DNA of 64,000 nt from Isoetes taiwanensis (Eukaryota > Streptophyta > Lycopodiopsida > Isoetales > Isoetaceae), in contig JAJEKV010000113.1 of NCBI GenBank assembly GCA_021234155.1, positions 1,426,001 to 1,490,000 of the forward strand, in the 5' to 3' direction. A model generated the notes under the pieces. The model made no database searches, was not told where the DNA came from, and was given only the letters and a program-made list of their open reading frames with translations. A program made the translations under genes and the position numbers. This document shows, piece by piece, positions 32,778 to 44,703 of this stretch; the first letter of the stretch is position 1; each line of letters starts with the position of its first letter.

Positions 32778-34850
32778 TCCTCTCCATTACATGTCTAGCC
32801 TTCTTTTTTTCCACATTTCCATCTCCTCTCATTACATACTATGGTGTTGGTAACATTTCTTTCCCTAGTCAAATGAAACACACACTCCATGCTCCATCCA
32901 CCTACTCACCAAAGTCAAGCACTAGGGAGCCCCATGAATTCACTTCAAAAAACACCTAGGGTTCTAAATATCTACTTAGGTCTTACAAAAGAAGGACAAA
33001 AAAAGCAAGATTTGTCCAACTATGCAAGAAGTGAACTCCCTAGTAGCATCCCATGTCAAAAAAAATTGCAAAAGATACAACATCCACTTCATCATTCATA
33101 ATTCCACTTCACCACTCACATCACACGTGTCATCCATATCATCCATACTTCATGCCACCTCACCAAAAAAATTCATTTTTTTTTACTAGGGGAAAAAGAT
33201 GGTTACCAACCCTTAAGTGTCACATCTTCACCATTTTTTGCCACCTCACCAAGTCCCATGCCTAGTCACTTCATTTTTTACCAAAAAATCAAAGTATTCC
33301 ATTTGAAAATTTGATGATACTACCCCGGTAGCCCTCATGAAATCATGCCACCGCACAAACATTCTTGAAAAAAAGAGTTTATATTGACCTTCTAAATGGC
33401 CTTCTTGGGAACGTGCCTTATTGAAAAAATGGTAAAACCTACATCTACCCCCATCTATCTACCCTCTCTCATCCTTCGCGGTGTGCCCCCCTGCATGCCA
33501 AGTCGAAACACGAAATGCCGAAGCTTGGAGGAGACCACGTAATCAAGAAACGAGGCAATGGATCTATATTTATACCTTGGCCTGCTTTTTGCATTCCTTT
33601 TGTGGGATATTTCTTTGCAAGAAAAATCAAGAACCCTAAAATTTGCGTGCCAAGAAACGGATTTTTAGTAGCCGGAAACTACCTAATCATGACTATATCC
33701 TCCGATTTAACCCGAAAGTGATCTCAAGAACCCTAAACCCTGCTAAACGACAAATAATCTGTTGGATTTTGCAAGAATTGGAAACGTAATGTAGCATTTT
33801 CAAAAGGGGGCAAATCGATTAAGGAAATTTGCGCATTTGGGAGATTGTTGATACGAAATACATGTCGCTACATCTTCGCTTTGTGGATTTGACCTTCCTT
33901 GCCGCATCAATTTACTCGATTGAGCAAGTAAAGCCGATCAAATATTCCGTCCATCCCTCCCTGGTATTATTGGCTCATGAATTGTGAGCTATTTGAAGTT
34001 ATGTGAGACTCTGTTATGATTGTCCAAAGAATGAAAATCCCGACTTTGGTATAATTCTCTTTTCTCAACTTTCTTTCCAAGGGAAATTTATGCATATCTG
34101 CTAAATATTGTTCTAGTTTTTAATCCCATCGGATATTAGTAAAATCTCGCTTAGGCTTCATAGGAATAGTCGCCCCATCCAAAGAAAACATAAAAATATA
34201 AACATTAGTCAAAACTAAGTTCTAATTATTCGATAAGAGTCAAAACCTATCTTTTCGCTACAAATTCCTCTAACAAAAGGTCCAATCCATCTATTATTAT
34301 CAAGATCCCGTAATTTTCTTATATTCTCGTCTCGGGAAAAGCAAAACATCTAGATAAATATCTCGTCATCAAAAAACACGTGATCAAGGGCAAATTACTC
34401 TGCTCATCCAAAGACTCTAAATATACCCAAAAGAGGTGTTGCACGTCATCTACAATAGCAATTTGATTAGTCACAGTTGTCCCGCATCAAAAAAAGAATA
34501 TTTCACCAAACATTCCGAGAATTTCGCTCTCTGAGGGTATTGACCGCTTTTGACTAAGTCGCATATAATTTTCAAGTATCTAGAATAGTCCGACTTCAAA
34601 AAGGTTTTGCACATTTTAATACTATTTGTTGGGATCACATTCATACATTCTTCAAGATAAATCCTCCAGCTTATTTGCACTTGGTATTGAAAAGAGAATA
34701 CGTGGTTTTTTTCTTGAAATGGAAAAAAGCTGTACTAACAAGCTTGTGGTGAGAAGTTTTGCAAAATTTAGGTTCGGAGTGGTTGCCCCAAGCAACCCCG
34801 AAGGTCCTAAACCATTCTAGTTGAGGGTTTTGCCGTGATTACCCTCAACA
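32778..34850 (+). repeat. truncated LTR shared by elements B and C
   Basis: It corresponds to 6,232-8,329 of the LTR of A; about 354 bases are missing at the left. It serves as the 5' LTR of element C, followed by the same TCT spacer and PBS candidate at 34,854. From about 33,470 onward it is heavily altered at CAG/CTG sites. Confidence 0.88.
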
Positions 34851-34893
34851 TCTTGGAGGCTCCTACCGAGATCCAACCCGGTTCTTGGGAACT

Positions 34894-36061
34894 ATGGCTC
34901 CTAGGCTAAATGTTCCAAAACATCCCACCATGCCGAGGTGCAAGACAATACTGAAAACACAAGCTACCCCTCAAGGTGTGTCAGACATCCAATAAGTCGT
35001 AAAATCTCAATGCTAGTATGCACGCCAATACTTTGAACTCAATGTCCCCATTCCTGCTCTACATTTGATTCTAGCATGAGTGCTAACAACTTTCTTAAGA
35101 TCTTTGATAAATATTATCAAGAATATGGACACAAGAAGGGGATTAAGTTTGCTGAATTCAAGAAGTGCTTCAAAAAATGATGAAGTAAGGGCTTGGTTGA
35201 GCACGGATAAGTGATGGTATCAACACATGGGATGAAATTGTCAAAGGTTCTTATCTAGATTTGGTAAGGTTTATGACCCTCAAGATCTCATTTTTTGAAT
35301 TACAAACCTTTCATATTCGAAATGGTGAGATCGTTCACCAATATGTGGAAAGATTTCATGTGTACTTAACAAAATGCCAAACTAATCAAGTACCTAACCA
35401 TACCTTGCACCTTGTTGCATCTTTCATAAGGGGTTTGATCGGTAGACCAAGAGTACACAGGAAGATGCTAAAGATTTACAAACAGAGGGATTTGCAACCA
35501 TCCACAAAGCTTTTAACAAGGCCATTGAGATTGCTGATGTGCTTTCCTATTTACCAGATGATATTCACATCACTAATGATCCTTTCCTCCCGATTTTGAA
35601 CAAGAATATATGGGTGCTTGATGCTATACCAAGATATGCTTGTACAAAAAAGATAAGAAGAAACCCAAAGCAAATGAAGAATCGACAAGATCGCCTGCTA
35701 CTACCAAGGCGAGATTGATAAAGTCGAGGTTTTTACTCGAGGTCACCAAGCAACTTCAAGAATTGAAAGCATCTAGACTGAAAGAAAAATTATCCCCTTT
35801 GTGCACATTGTATGAGAGAAAACTCACTCTTCCGATGTTTGTTGGTACAGATATGCCTTTAAGTGCAACAAGAGAGGCCATTATGGAAAGAGTGCCCCTG
35901 TTTGTGCCTTTTGCAAAGCTACAGGACATTATGAAGACAGATGTAGTGTAAAAGAGTATTTTGCAAGACAAGAGAAAGCCAAACTGCTGAACCCATCACA
36001 CCGTCAAATGCTTGTTCCAAACTAGCTATCCCATCGATTTATGCAGAATTTGAAGAGCTGT
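34894..36061 (+). pseudogene. gag: gag of element C, heavily frame-broken
   Basis: ATG 34,894 by homology. Readable pieces are 35,280-35,500 (capsid) and 35,880-35,980 (knuckle region). Nearly all breaks coincide with CAG/CTG triplets of A and B that are changed here. The MITE at 36,062-36,379 interrupts the region just before the protease linker. Confidence 0.7.
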
Positions 36062-36379
36062 GGTAAAAGCATGTTAGGTGTCCCTTAAAAAGTATTATTT
36101 AGTGACTAAAAGTACCTAAAAGGTACCCGTGGATCTGGTAATTGGTACCTGTGTAATATCTCAATAAAAGGTACATTCTAGAACTTTTATATATATTTTG
36201 ATCTCCAAAGAGCATTATCTTTATCTTAACTTTGAATATTAATGCCCCTTGACTTTTATTTTGACTTTTGTACTAGTTTTAATTGAAAAATAAAATGAGA
36301 AAGTACCCGGGCTCAAGTACCTAGTGTATGTACTTTTTGCGGGTTCCAAAAGTGGTACACCCCAAACATGCTTTTACCC
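36062..36379. mobile_element. MITE, 318 bp, second copy (in element C)
   Basis: Same length and termini as the copy at 29,412-29,729 but in opposite orientation: it begins GGTAAAAGCATGTTAGG-TGTCCC, the complement of that copy's right end. Elements A and B have no insertion here (GAAGAGC..GAAGAAATAATGG). The target duplication is unclear because the flanks are in a corrupted stretch. Confidence 0.82.
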
Positions 36380-36417
36380 AACAGGAAGAAATAATGGTTT
36401 GTGCATAATGAGGGAAT

Positions 36418-37500
36418 GAAAGACAAGGGGATATCTCAAGAAGAAATAGAAGCTAGTGCTGCTAAAGGTAAACTAAGTGAAAACAAGCAACCTCGCACAA
36501 GATGGTAAGCAAAATTTGTACCCCTGTGGCCTTGTCGAAATTCCTAAAAAAGATAAAGATGGTGATGATTTTGAAGTACTTATGAGAAATTCAAAAAGTT
36601 AGTGTAGATTTGCTCACATTGTTAAGGATTGCACCCACTTATAGAAAGAAGATGCTTAACTTGACTCAAGATGAACAGGTTTGTCTCACACAAGAGGAGC
36701 AAATTATGTTTACAAATCACATTGAGGAGCAAATGCTTTGGTACAAGATGAACATGATCCCTGTGCTTTCACGTGTGCACCAACATTGGGAAAAGAGCTT
36801 TGTGTCGATGGGGATCACCTCTAAATGTTATGCCACATCATGTGATGAGGCTTAGAGGTAGACAAGAAAGCTCTATGGTAATCAAATCTTTCTCTAACTC
36901 AAGAATTAATCCCATAGGGATTGTAAGTAAAGTACCAATAGGTATTGAAGGAATTGTTGTGGTCGCTAATTTTGTTGTGGTTGCATTTGAAGGAATGGAT
37001 GAAAAAGCGGACATTTATGATTTACTTCTAGGAAGGAGATGGTCATCAACAAGATGATGCCAGACCTATTTGGTCAAAAGGGGAATGTACCATAACCGAT
37101 GGAAGAAAACAGGTTGTTATCTACAACAAGCTTGGGGAGTTTGATTCTTTTAACTTCATTGAAGAGGATGTGTTGATATCCAATCAACCGGGGTATATGA
37201 AGTTACCATGACCAATATGGAGGTAGACACAAGTCCAATTAAGGTATGCAATGTACACAAGGAAATAAACTTTGCTTATTTATGGTTTGATGGTGGTGTC
37301 TCTAAGAAGTTGAGTATAGCTTCTTCCGCGCCATTCTTAAGGATAGGTCAAGCAAACTAATGGCAAAAAGTTGGCGGTAATTCATCAAAATGCTACTTCT
37401 AACATGGCTGAATATAAAAGCTTTCACTTCTCTATAATTGACTCCTATATCCGATCTCACCAAGGTAGGCAAATATACCAAGCATGAGAGTAGTTAATCA
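36418..37500 (+). pseudogene. protease and partial RNase H region of element C
   Basis: Pieces readable at 36,610-36,855 and 36,860-37,057 (DLLLGRRW) and an RNase H stretch at 37,260-37,420 (LWFDGGVSKKLSIA). As in A and B, the RT palm is missing after the AEYK box. Frame breaks are mostly at CAG/CTG positions. Confidence 0.7.
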
Positions 37501-39306
37501 TGGTGGAATGGACCCGACTTGCCAACTTGCCTTTGATAGTATTATACAAGCCATCTCCAATTCTCGCACTTTTAAAACCTCCCATGCAACTAAACCTTTT
37601 TGAAGCTTATATCAAGATAACAAAAAGAGTCAGAGGGTTAGTTTTATTGCAAGAAGAAGAAGGTGGTAACTTTTGCTAGCAAGATTTGGTCTAATATCAA
37701 ATGAGGTACCCAAGGCTTGAGAAAAGTGCGCCAGCTCTTTATGTTTTTGATTGATAGACAAGGACATCTTATCCAAAACAAATTACTCAAGTGTACATGA
37801 AGCAAAAATCCTTTGTCTTTGTTGTTCTCAAAGAAACAAAATTTAAGGCCAAGATATGCATGGGCTTGTAAGATTCAAGAATATGATATTGTTGTTAAAG
37901 TGATTAATTTGGTAAATGATCCTAGTACATATTTGACTAATATTTTGTTTGAGCAGGAAGATGAAGAAGGTTTGACTCATGAGGTTCAAGATGATGCAGA
38001 TGCTAATGTAAACCTTGTGCAGGAGGCAGATTGGCAAGCAAATATAAGAAGATATTTGGAATCAAATGAGATGCCAGAAGAACTCAACTCCAATAAAAAA
38101 AGAAGGTTCAAGGAGAGATGCAATAAGTTCAAGCTAATAGATAATGTGTTATGCAGGTATGACAAAGAGGGTATCATTTTGAGGTGTGTTGATAAAGAAG
38201 AAGCTAAGTTAGTGGTAGAAGCGTGCCATGAAGGAGTATGTGGTGGACATTTTGCTGCAGATACTACAGCAAAAAAGATCTTGAGGGCTGGTTATTACTG
38301 GCCAACTCTCTTTCAAGGACTGCTATGAGACAATCAAATGCTGCCATAAATGCCAAATTTTTGGTAGAAGAATTCTTCAACCAGCTGCCTTAACTGCCAT
38401 AACTTCTCCAGGACCCTTCCAAGTCTGGGGACTTGATTTTATAGGACCTGTAGATCCACCTTCTTCTGCACAGCACCAGTATATTCTTGTAGCTACTGAT
38501 TATTTTACAAAATGGGCTGAAGCTATTCCTCTGAGACAAGCAAATGCCTATACTACTGCTAGGTTCATCCATGAAAATATCTCATGCCAGATTTGGTATC
38601 CCTTTCAAACTTATATCCGATAGAGGCTCACCAACTGAATGATGTTATAGCCACAATCGCTAGCAACTCTCAAAGTAAGACATTCTAAGAGTTCATCCTA
38701 CTATCCTCAAGGTAATGGTCGCAGAATCCACTAACAAAGTGCTCAAAACTATCCTCAAAAAAGACTATTAGTGTCTCAAAAAAAAAGATTGGCATTTGAG
38801 GTTGCATGATGCTCAGGGCTTACGTAACTACAACTAAAACTTCACCAAACATACACCTTTTAGTCTAGTTTATGGAGTAGAATCTATCATTCCAAAGAGA
38901 GCTTGAGCTTCCATCCTTGAGAATGGCTTTGAAATTAAATTTGAAAATGAGGAAGCACTTGAAGAAAGGTGTGTACGACTTATGCAACTAGAAGAGCATA
39001 GATATGAAGCTGAAAAATGCTATACTATTAAAAAGGCTAAAGATCTAGCACCTTCAAAGCAAAGACACAAAATTGCAAGGTACCTTGAAAGATGGAGAGT
39101 TAGTTCTAAAATGGAATAAGGCAAAGGAAGATCTGCAAGCAAATTTGAAGAGTCAGGAAGGACCTTTTGAAGTTACAGGACCAGCAGGCCAAGATTCATA
39201 TTGGCTGAAGTCTATACCAGAAGGGAGAATCTTACCAAATCCTATCAACATTTTACATCTTAAGAGGTACTGGCAACAGCATGTTGCCCTTAGTCTATTT
39301 GAATAA
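37501..39306 (+). CDS. int: RNase H connection and integrase of element C
   Basis: The frame 37,813-38,328 reads through from RNase H (CKIQEYDIVV) across the A-run into the HHCC finger (HEGVCGGHFAAD), which is broken in element A at that run. The core follows, with LDFIGP at about 38,430 and a damaged SDRG region at about 38,615-38,640 (CAG/CTG changes). The C-terminal end 39,073-39,306 again matches A. Confidence 0.8.
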
Positions 39307-39326
39307 ACCTTGTTGTTTAAATGTTA

Positions 39327-40147
39327 GAGTAGGCAAGCAGTGTTAGATAAAAGTTTTTTTTGCAAATGCAATAGGTATTACTCTTTAAGTTCTGATTTAT
39401 CTTAGGTTAGTTCATTTATAGCAATTGATAAATAGAATAGGCAGTGTGTTAGTTAAAAGTTGTTCTTTGCAAATGCAATAGGTATTATTCTTGTTCTGAT
39501 TTATCTTAAGCTAGTTCATTTATAGCAATTGACAAATTAACGTCCTTGGTTTAAATGTGAAGTTGCAGAAAATGTTTATTTCAGGGCTACAAGTCCATGA
39601 GGCTCAGCCTTATTTCTTCCCTAATATTATACTTTACCATGCAGGATCATCCTCTTGATTTCACCCTACACATTTATTCATTTCCCAGCCATTCACCTTG
39701 ATGAACATGCTGTCTTCATTTCCACCACCAGACAGCATTTTATGCTAACCTTTAATTGATTTTGTATAATCAGTACACCTACTGCTTTTCATTCATAAAA
39801 CCTTCCATTCTGTTCAAGAGTAGTCCACCATTCATACTTCATCATTCTTCTACTCTGCCCTGAGTATACATTCATATCCTAGGAAAAGTTGCCACCGGAT
39901 ATCACCACATGGCAGCTAAATGTTTGAACTGATTCTCGTACTGTCATTGCAGGTTCACCCTCTTGTTCATTCATTATCATCCCGATACACTCAAGGCTTG
40001 CTTTCATATAAAACTTGCTTTCCAAACATCTTCTCCCATAGTTGCCATTCATTCCATCCATCATGGCAACGATCTCGCATGCTTGCGGGATGAATTAATG
40101 TCTTAAGAAGCTAGAGAACCAGCTCCGCCTCTTTCTTTTTAGCATGA
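39327..40147. other. 3' untranslated region of element C with a 104-bp tandem duplication
   Basis: Same layout as 5,042-5,876 in A, including the two AATAGGCA...GCAATTGA units (about 39,327-39,535). No gene seen. Confidence 0.8.
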
Positions 40148-42581
40148 TGTCGCCACTTTGGCAAAGATAGAAGAGCCATTGGCATTTCCAAATACATGGT
40201 TCAATAAGCACACAAGGAGTATTTGAAGTTGCAACTTTGAAGACCATTTGAAAAAGCTACAAAAGACACAAGGACTTGAAGAACCAAAGAAGGACATTCA
40301 CCAGAAACATAAAAGGAGTATTTTGGCTAAGTGGGAGGTCACAAGGCAAGTTACTAAAAAATTTGAAGCCCCATTGAAGATTGCAAGGTCACAACTTGGT
40401 ATGATATCTTGTTCACCATTTGAGCATTGAAGTTTGATATTCTTAAGGTTCTTGAAGAATTGCCTTGCCATTCTCTTTCCATTCTATGTCTTGAGTCATC
40501 CTCCATTACATGTCTAGCCTTCTTTTTTCCACATTTCCATCTCCTCTCATTACATACTATGGTGTTGGTAACATTTTTTTCCTAGTCAAATGAAACACAC
40601 ACCCATGCTCCATCCACCTACTCACCAAAGTCGAAAGCACCGTGGGAGCCCCATGAATTCACTTCAAAAAACACCTTAGGGTTCTAAATATCTACTTAGG
40701 GTCTTACAAAAGAAGGACAAAAAAAGCAAGATTTGTCCAACTATGCAAGAAGTGAACTCCTAGTAGCATCCCATGTCAAAAAAAAAATTGCAAAAAGATA
40801 CAACATCCACTTCATCATTCATAATTCCACTTCACCACTCACATCACACGCGTCATCCATATCATCCATACTTCATGCCACCTCACCAAAAAAAATTCAT
40901 TTTTTTTACTAGGGGAAAAGATGGTTACCAACCCTTAAGTGCCACATCTTCACCATTTTTGCCACCTCACCAAGTCCCATGCCTAGTCACTTCATTTTTT
41001 TTACCAAAAATCAAAGTATTCCATTTGAAAATTTGATGATACTACCGGTAGCCCTCATGAAATCATGCCACCTGGCACAAACATTCTTGAAAAAGAGTTT
41101 ATATTGACCTTCTAAATGGCCTTCTTGGGGAACGCGCCTTATTGAAAAAATGGTAAACCTACATCTACCCCCTCCCCATCTATCTACCCTCTTCATCCTC
41201 GCGGTGGCGTCCCCTCCGGCATGCCAAGTCGAAACACGAGCCGAAGCTTGGCGAGGAGACCACGTAATCAAGAAACGAGGCAATGGATCTATATTTATAC
41301 CTTGGCCTGTTTTTGCATTCCCGTCGGGGATATTTCTTCGCAAGAAAAATCAAGAACCCTAAAATTTGCGGTGCCAAGAAACGATTTTAGTAGGCCGAAA
41401 CTACCTAATCATGACTATATCCTCCGATTTAACCCGAGTGATCTCAAGAACCCTAAACCCGTATAAACGACGAAATAATCATTGGATTTTGCAAGAATTG
41501 GAAATAGAATGCAGCATTTTCAAAAGGGGGGGAAATCGATTAAGGAAATTTCAAGGGCTTTTGCATTTTGTGAGATTGTTGATAATGTAAATACATGTCG
41601 GTCGATCTTCGCTTGTGGATTTGACCTTCCTTGCATCAATTTACTCGATTGGAGCAAAGAAAGCTGATCAAATATTCTGTCCGATCACGGAAGTATTATT
41701 GGCTCATGAATTGTGAGCTATTTGAAGTTATGTGAGACTCCTGTTATGATTGTCAAGTGAATGAAAATCCGACTTTGGTATAATTCTCTTTTCTCAACTT
41801 TCTTTCCAAGGAAATTTATGCATATCTCAAGGGGTATTGTTCTAGTTTTTAATCCCATCGGATATTAGTAAAATCCCGCTTAGGCTTCATAGGGAATAGT
41901 CGTCCCGATCCAAAGAAAACATAAAAATATAAACATTAGTCAAAACTAAGTTCTAGTTATCTGATAAGAGTCAAAACCTATCTTTTCGCTACAAATTCCT
42001 CTAACAAAAGGTCCAATCCATCTATTATTATCAAGATCCCAGTAATTTTCTTATATTCGTCCTCAGAAAAGCAAAACATCTAGATAAATATCTCTCGTCA
42101 TCAAAAACACACCATCGCTGGCAAATTACTCTCTCATCCAAAGACTCTAAATATACCCAAAAGAGGTGTTGCACGTCATCTACAAATAGCAATTTGATTA
42201 GTCACAGCTTGTCCCGCATCAAAAAGAATATTTCACCAAACATCCGAGAATTTTCGCTCTGTAGGGGTATTGACCGTTTTTTGACTAAGTCGCATATAAT
42301 TTTCAAGTATCTAGAATAGTCTGACTTCAAAAAAGGTTTTGCACATTTTTAATACTATTTGTTGGGATCACATTCATACATTCTTCAAGATAAATCCTCT
42401 AGTTATTTGCACTTGGTATTGAAAAGAGAATACAGGGTTTTTTCTTGAAATGGGAAAAGCCAGACTAACAAGCTTGTGGTGAGAAGTTTTGCAAAATTTA
42501 GATTCGTGAGTGGTTGCCCTGAAGCAACACGGAGGTCCTAAACCATTCTAGTTGAGGGTTTTGCCAGGATTACCCTCAACA
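40148..42581 (+). repeat. 3' LTR of element C
   Basis: 2,434 bp, TG(T)CGCCACT... to ...CCCTCAACA. It is directly followed by AAGCT and the right half of the unrecognised gene. Confidence 0.88.
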
Positions 42582-43241
42582 AAGCTTGGATGCTGCTTGG
42601 GGACCTGTCAAAAGAAAAAGTTCTAGAGACCACTGCAGCAGCATACAAAATGATAAGAATGAAGAGAATAAAAATTAAACTAGCAGTCAATTCACGATTT
42701 TTTGAGAAGAAGTGCACCAAAAGCGATCTATTGATGCTTGCACAGAAGGGTCATATGACGTACAGCAATATAAGAAGGGATGATTTTACTTAAAAAGGAT
42801 ATATGCATAATGTGCCCCTATTTTAAGTGCATTTGTGGTGATAAGGGAAAAGGAAAGACACCCAACCGGTGCAACGAGAATATAATATGGTTCAACCATG
42901 GAGTCTGGTATATGCTCAATAATCTGAATAAAATCTATCCTAACATGTCTATTGCTGGACAAATGGTAGCTTTTAGAAATTGTCCGAAGACTACACTTAA
43001 GGAAGGGGTGGCCAGTTTTGTGGCATACCTAGAGGTGAGGCGGATCCTAGTAGGAATGACCATGAAATTGGTGGATAATTCTAAGTCGACCAAGACCCAT
43101 TTTCCCAAGGGACTTATGACCGATATATGTGAAAAGACTATAAAATCAATGGATTTTCTCAAAGGTGTTGGTGTTACGGTTAGTACCAACAAGAACAAGT
43201 TGACAAAAAACAAAGCAAATCAAAGAAAATCCGCCAGCTAA
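42582..43241 (+). pseudogene. right half of an unrecognised gene, copy 2
   Basis: Near-identical to 8,330-8,991, with a frame break at about 42,790 (DDFT in place of DDFYLK) and changes at the 3' end. It is the true partner of the left half at 26,571-27,277, since both flank the same array with the same AAGCT duplication. Confidence 0.6.
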
Positions 43242-43273
43242 TCCTGTAGTAAATACGCCGCTTTGCTCTCTCT

Positions 43274-43738
43274 TTGTACTTGGGTCCCATAGGCCAGTTG
43301 GTCTCCGTGGACGATAAAATCATATTCTATTCTATTCTATTCTATTCTTAATTACACCATTGTTTGTAAATTTCAGAATATTTTTGCATTTAAGCAGTTA
43401 AATTCCTTAACTATATACTTCGAAATCATTTGAATCCTATGAACAAAGGAGTTTATAGAAAATTCTTTGGCAAAGATGTCCATATTCCCATAATCATGTT
43501 TTGCATAGTCATATATCAGCAAAATATACTGGAAGGAAAACCCCTTTTTTTTAAAAAAAACAAAAAACTATGTCTCTATGCTCTATATCATTTGCTTCAC
43601 ATATTGTATTGTCATAAATCAGCAAAGTAGACATGAAAAACAACCTGTTTTTTATCGTATCGCCTACGCTCCATACCATGACCTATTGGTCTCCGGTGGA
43701 CGCTAAAAAACTATTCTATTCTATTCTATTCTATTCTA
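43274..43738 (+). repeat. two retroposon tails with (ATTCT)n, second copies
   Basis: 43,274-43,349 matches 9,021-9,097. About 43,679-43,738 matches the 59-bp insertion at 9,426-9,484, again between ATACCAT repeats. The sequence between them (43,350-43,670) has no gene. Confidence 0.65.
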
Positions 43739-44703
43739 TACCATATAACGCTCATTTAAAAGTATGAGAGCAGAGGGATAGTGATACAAAACCATTTGGT
43801 CGCTGCAACCTATGCATATCTTGAACCTCTATTTGATATATAATCACCAAAAAACAGAGCCAATACCCCTAACCTTGCGCACCGCTCAACCAAAGAAACA
43901 AAAGAGACAATAGGAGTAAAATCCCCGCACTGCAGCCCAAACATGTAGATATTAGCAATAAACTTGAGTATTACTACAAGGGGCCAAAAGGTACATTGGG
44001 ATTTTTAGCTCTTCACCGGGTCACCCATTGTTCCTTTTGTCCCTTTTAGCCTACTATGATCAGCAAGAATCCTATGGTTTTACGTCCGATAATATTAACT
44101 AATATTAACTGGCTATGGATCTATTATATGTTCTCCAAAGCGTCATCTAAGGATTAACAATAGCCTTCAGAAAAAATCAGAGATGTCATACATATTTCCC
44201 GCTCTTAGCCTATTTAGACCAGCTTTTATGTTTGTGTTATTGTATTTCTTTACTTCTCCAAAGACTATGAAGAGCATTACAAGATACAATAGTGCATTCA
44301 TAATTTAGTTAAAAGAAATCATTACTCAAGTTATATCCACTTGTATCGCCTCATAACCACTTGTTTAACTAAATATTGGTTCCGATGCATTTTATGCGCC
44401 TTTCTTGAACCTCAGATGTCGCCTTCAAACTATGTAAAAGCTAAGTCTTAATCTACATTTTGTACTATTTTCTTGGCCAAGCACCACCATTCCCTAAAGC
44501 TACTAAGTCAGATTTAATTAAAAGTGGGACAAATCTTGAATTTTGGGACTCCTGGACTGAAAATGGGACTCACACACCATAAAAGAAATTTCTCAATTGA
44601 TTGCTTGAATAGAATTACACATGACACACATAGAATTGGGTTACTTGTTTTCCTCATAAATTTTACAAACCACTAGTTGAGAAAGTTTTCAAACTTCTCA
44701 ATA

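Larger units (their letters stand above)
27278..42581 (+). mobile_element. LTR-retrotransposon array (LTR-B-LTR-C-LTR) inserted in a gene
   Basis: The outer ends are canonical LTR ends (TG... at 27,278; ...CAACA at 42,581). They are flanked by the direct repeat AAGCT at 27,273-27,277 and 42,582-42,586. Inside are a full LTR with a MITE (27,278-30,050), internal region B cut at 32,777, a truncated LTR (32,778-34,850), internal region C (34,851-40,147) and a full LTR (40,148-42,581). A single pair of target duplications around two internal regions points to unequal recombination of related elements after one insertion. Confidence 0.85.
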
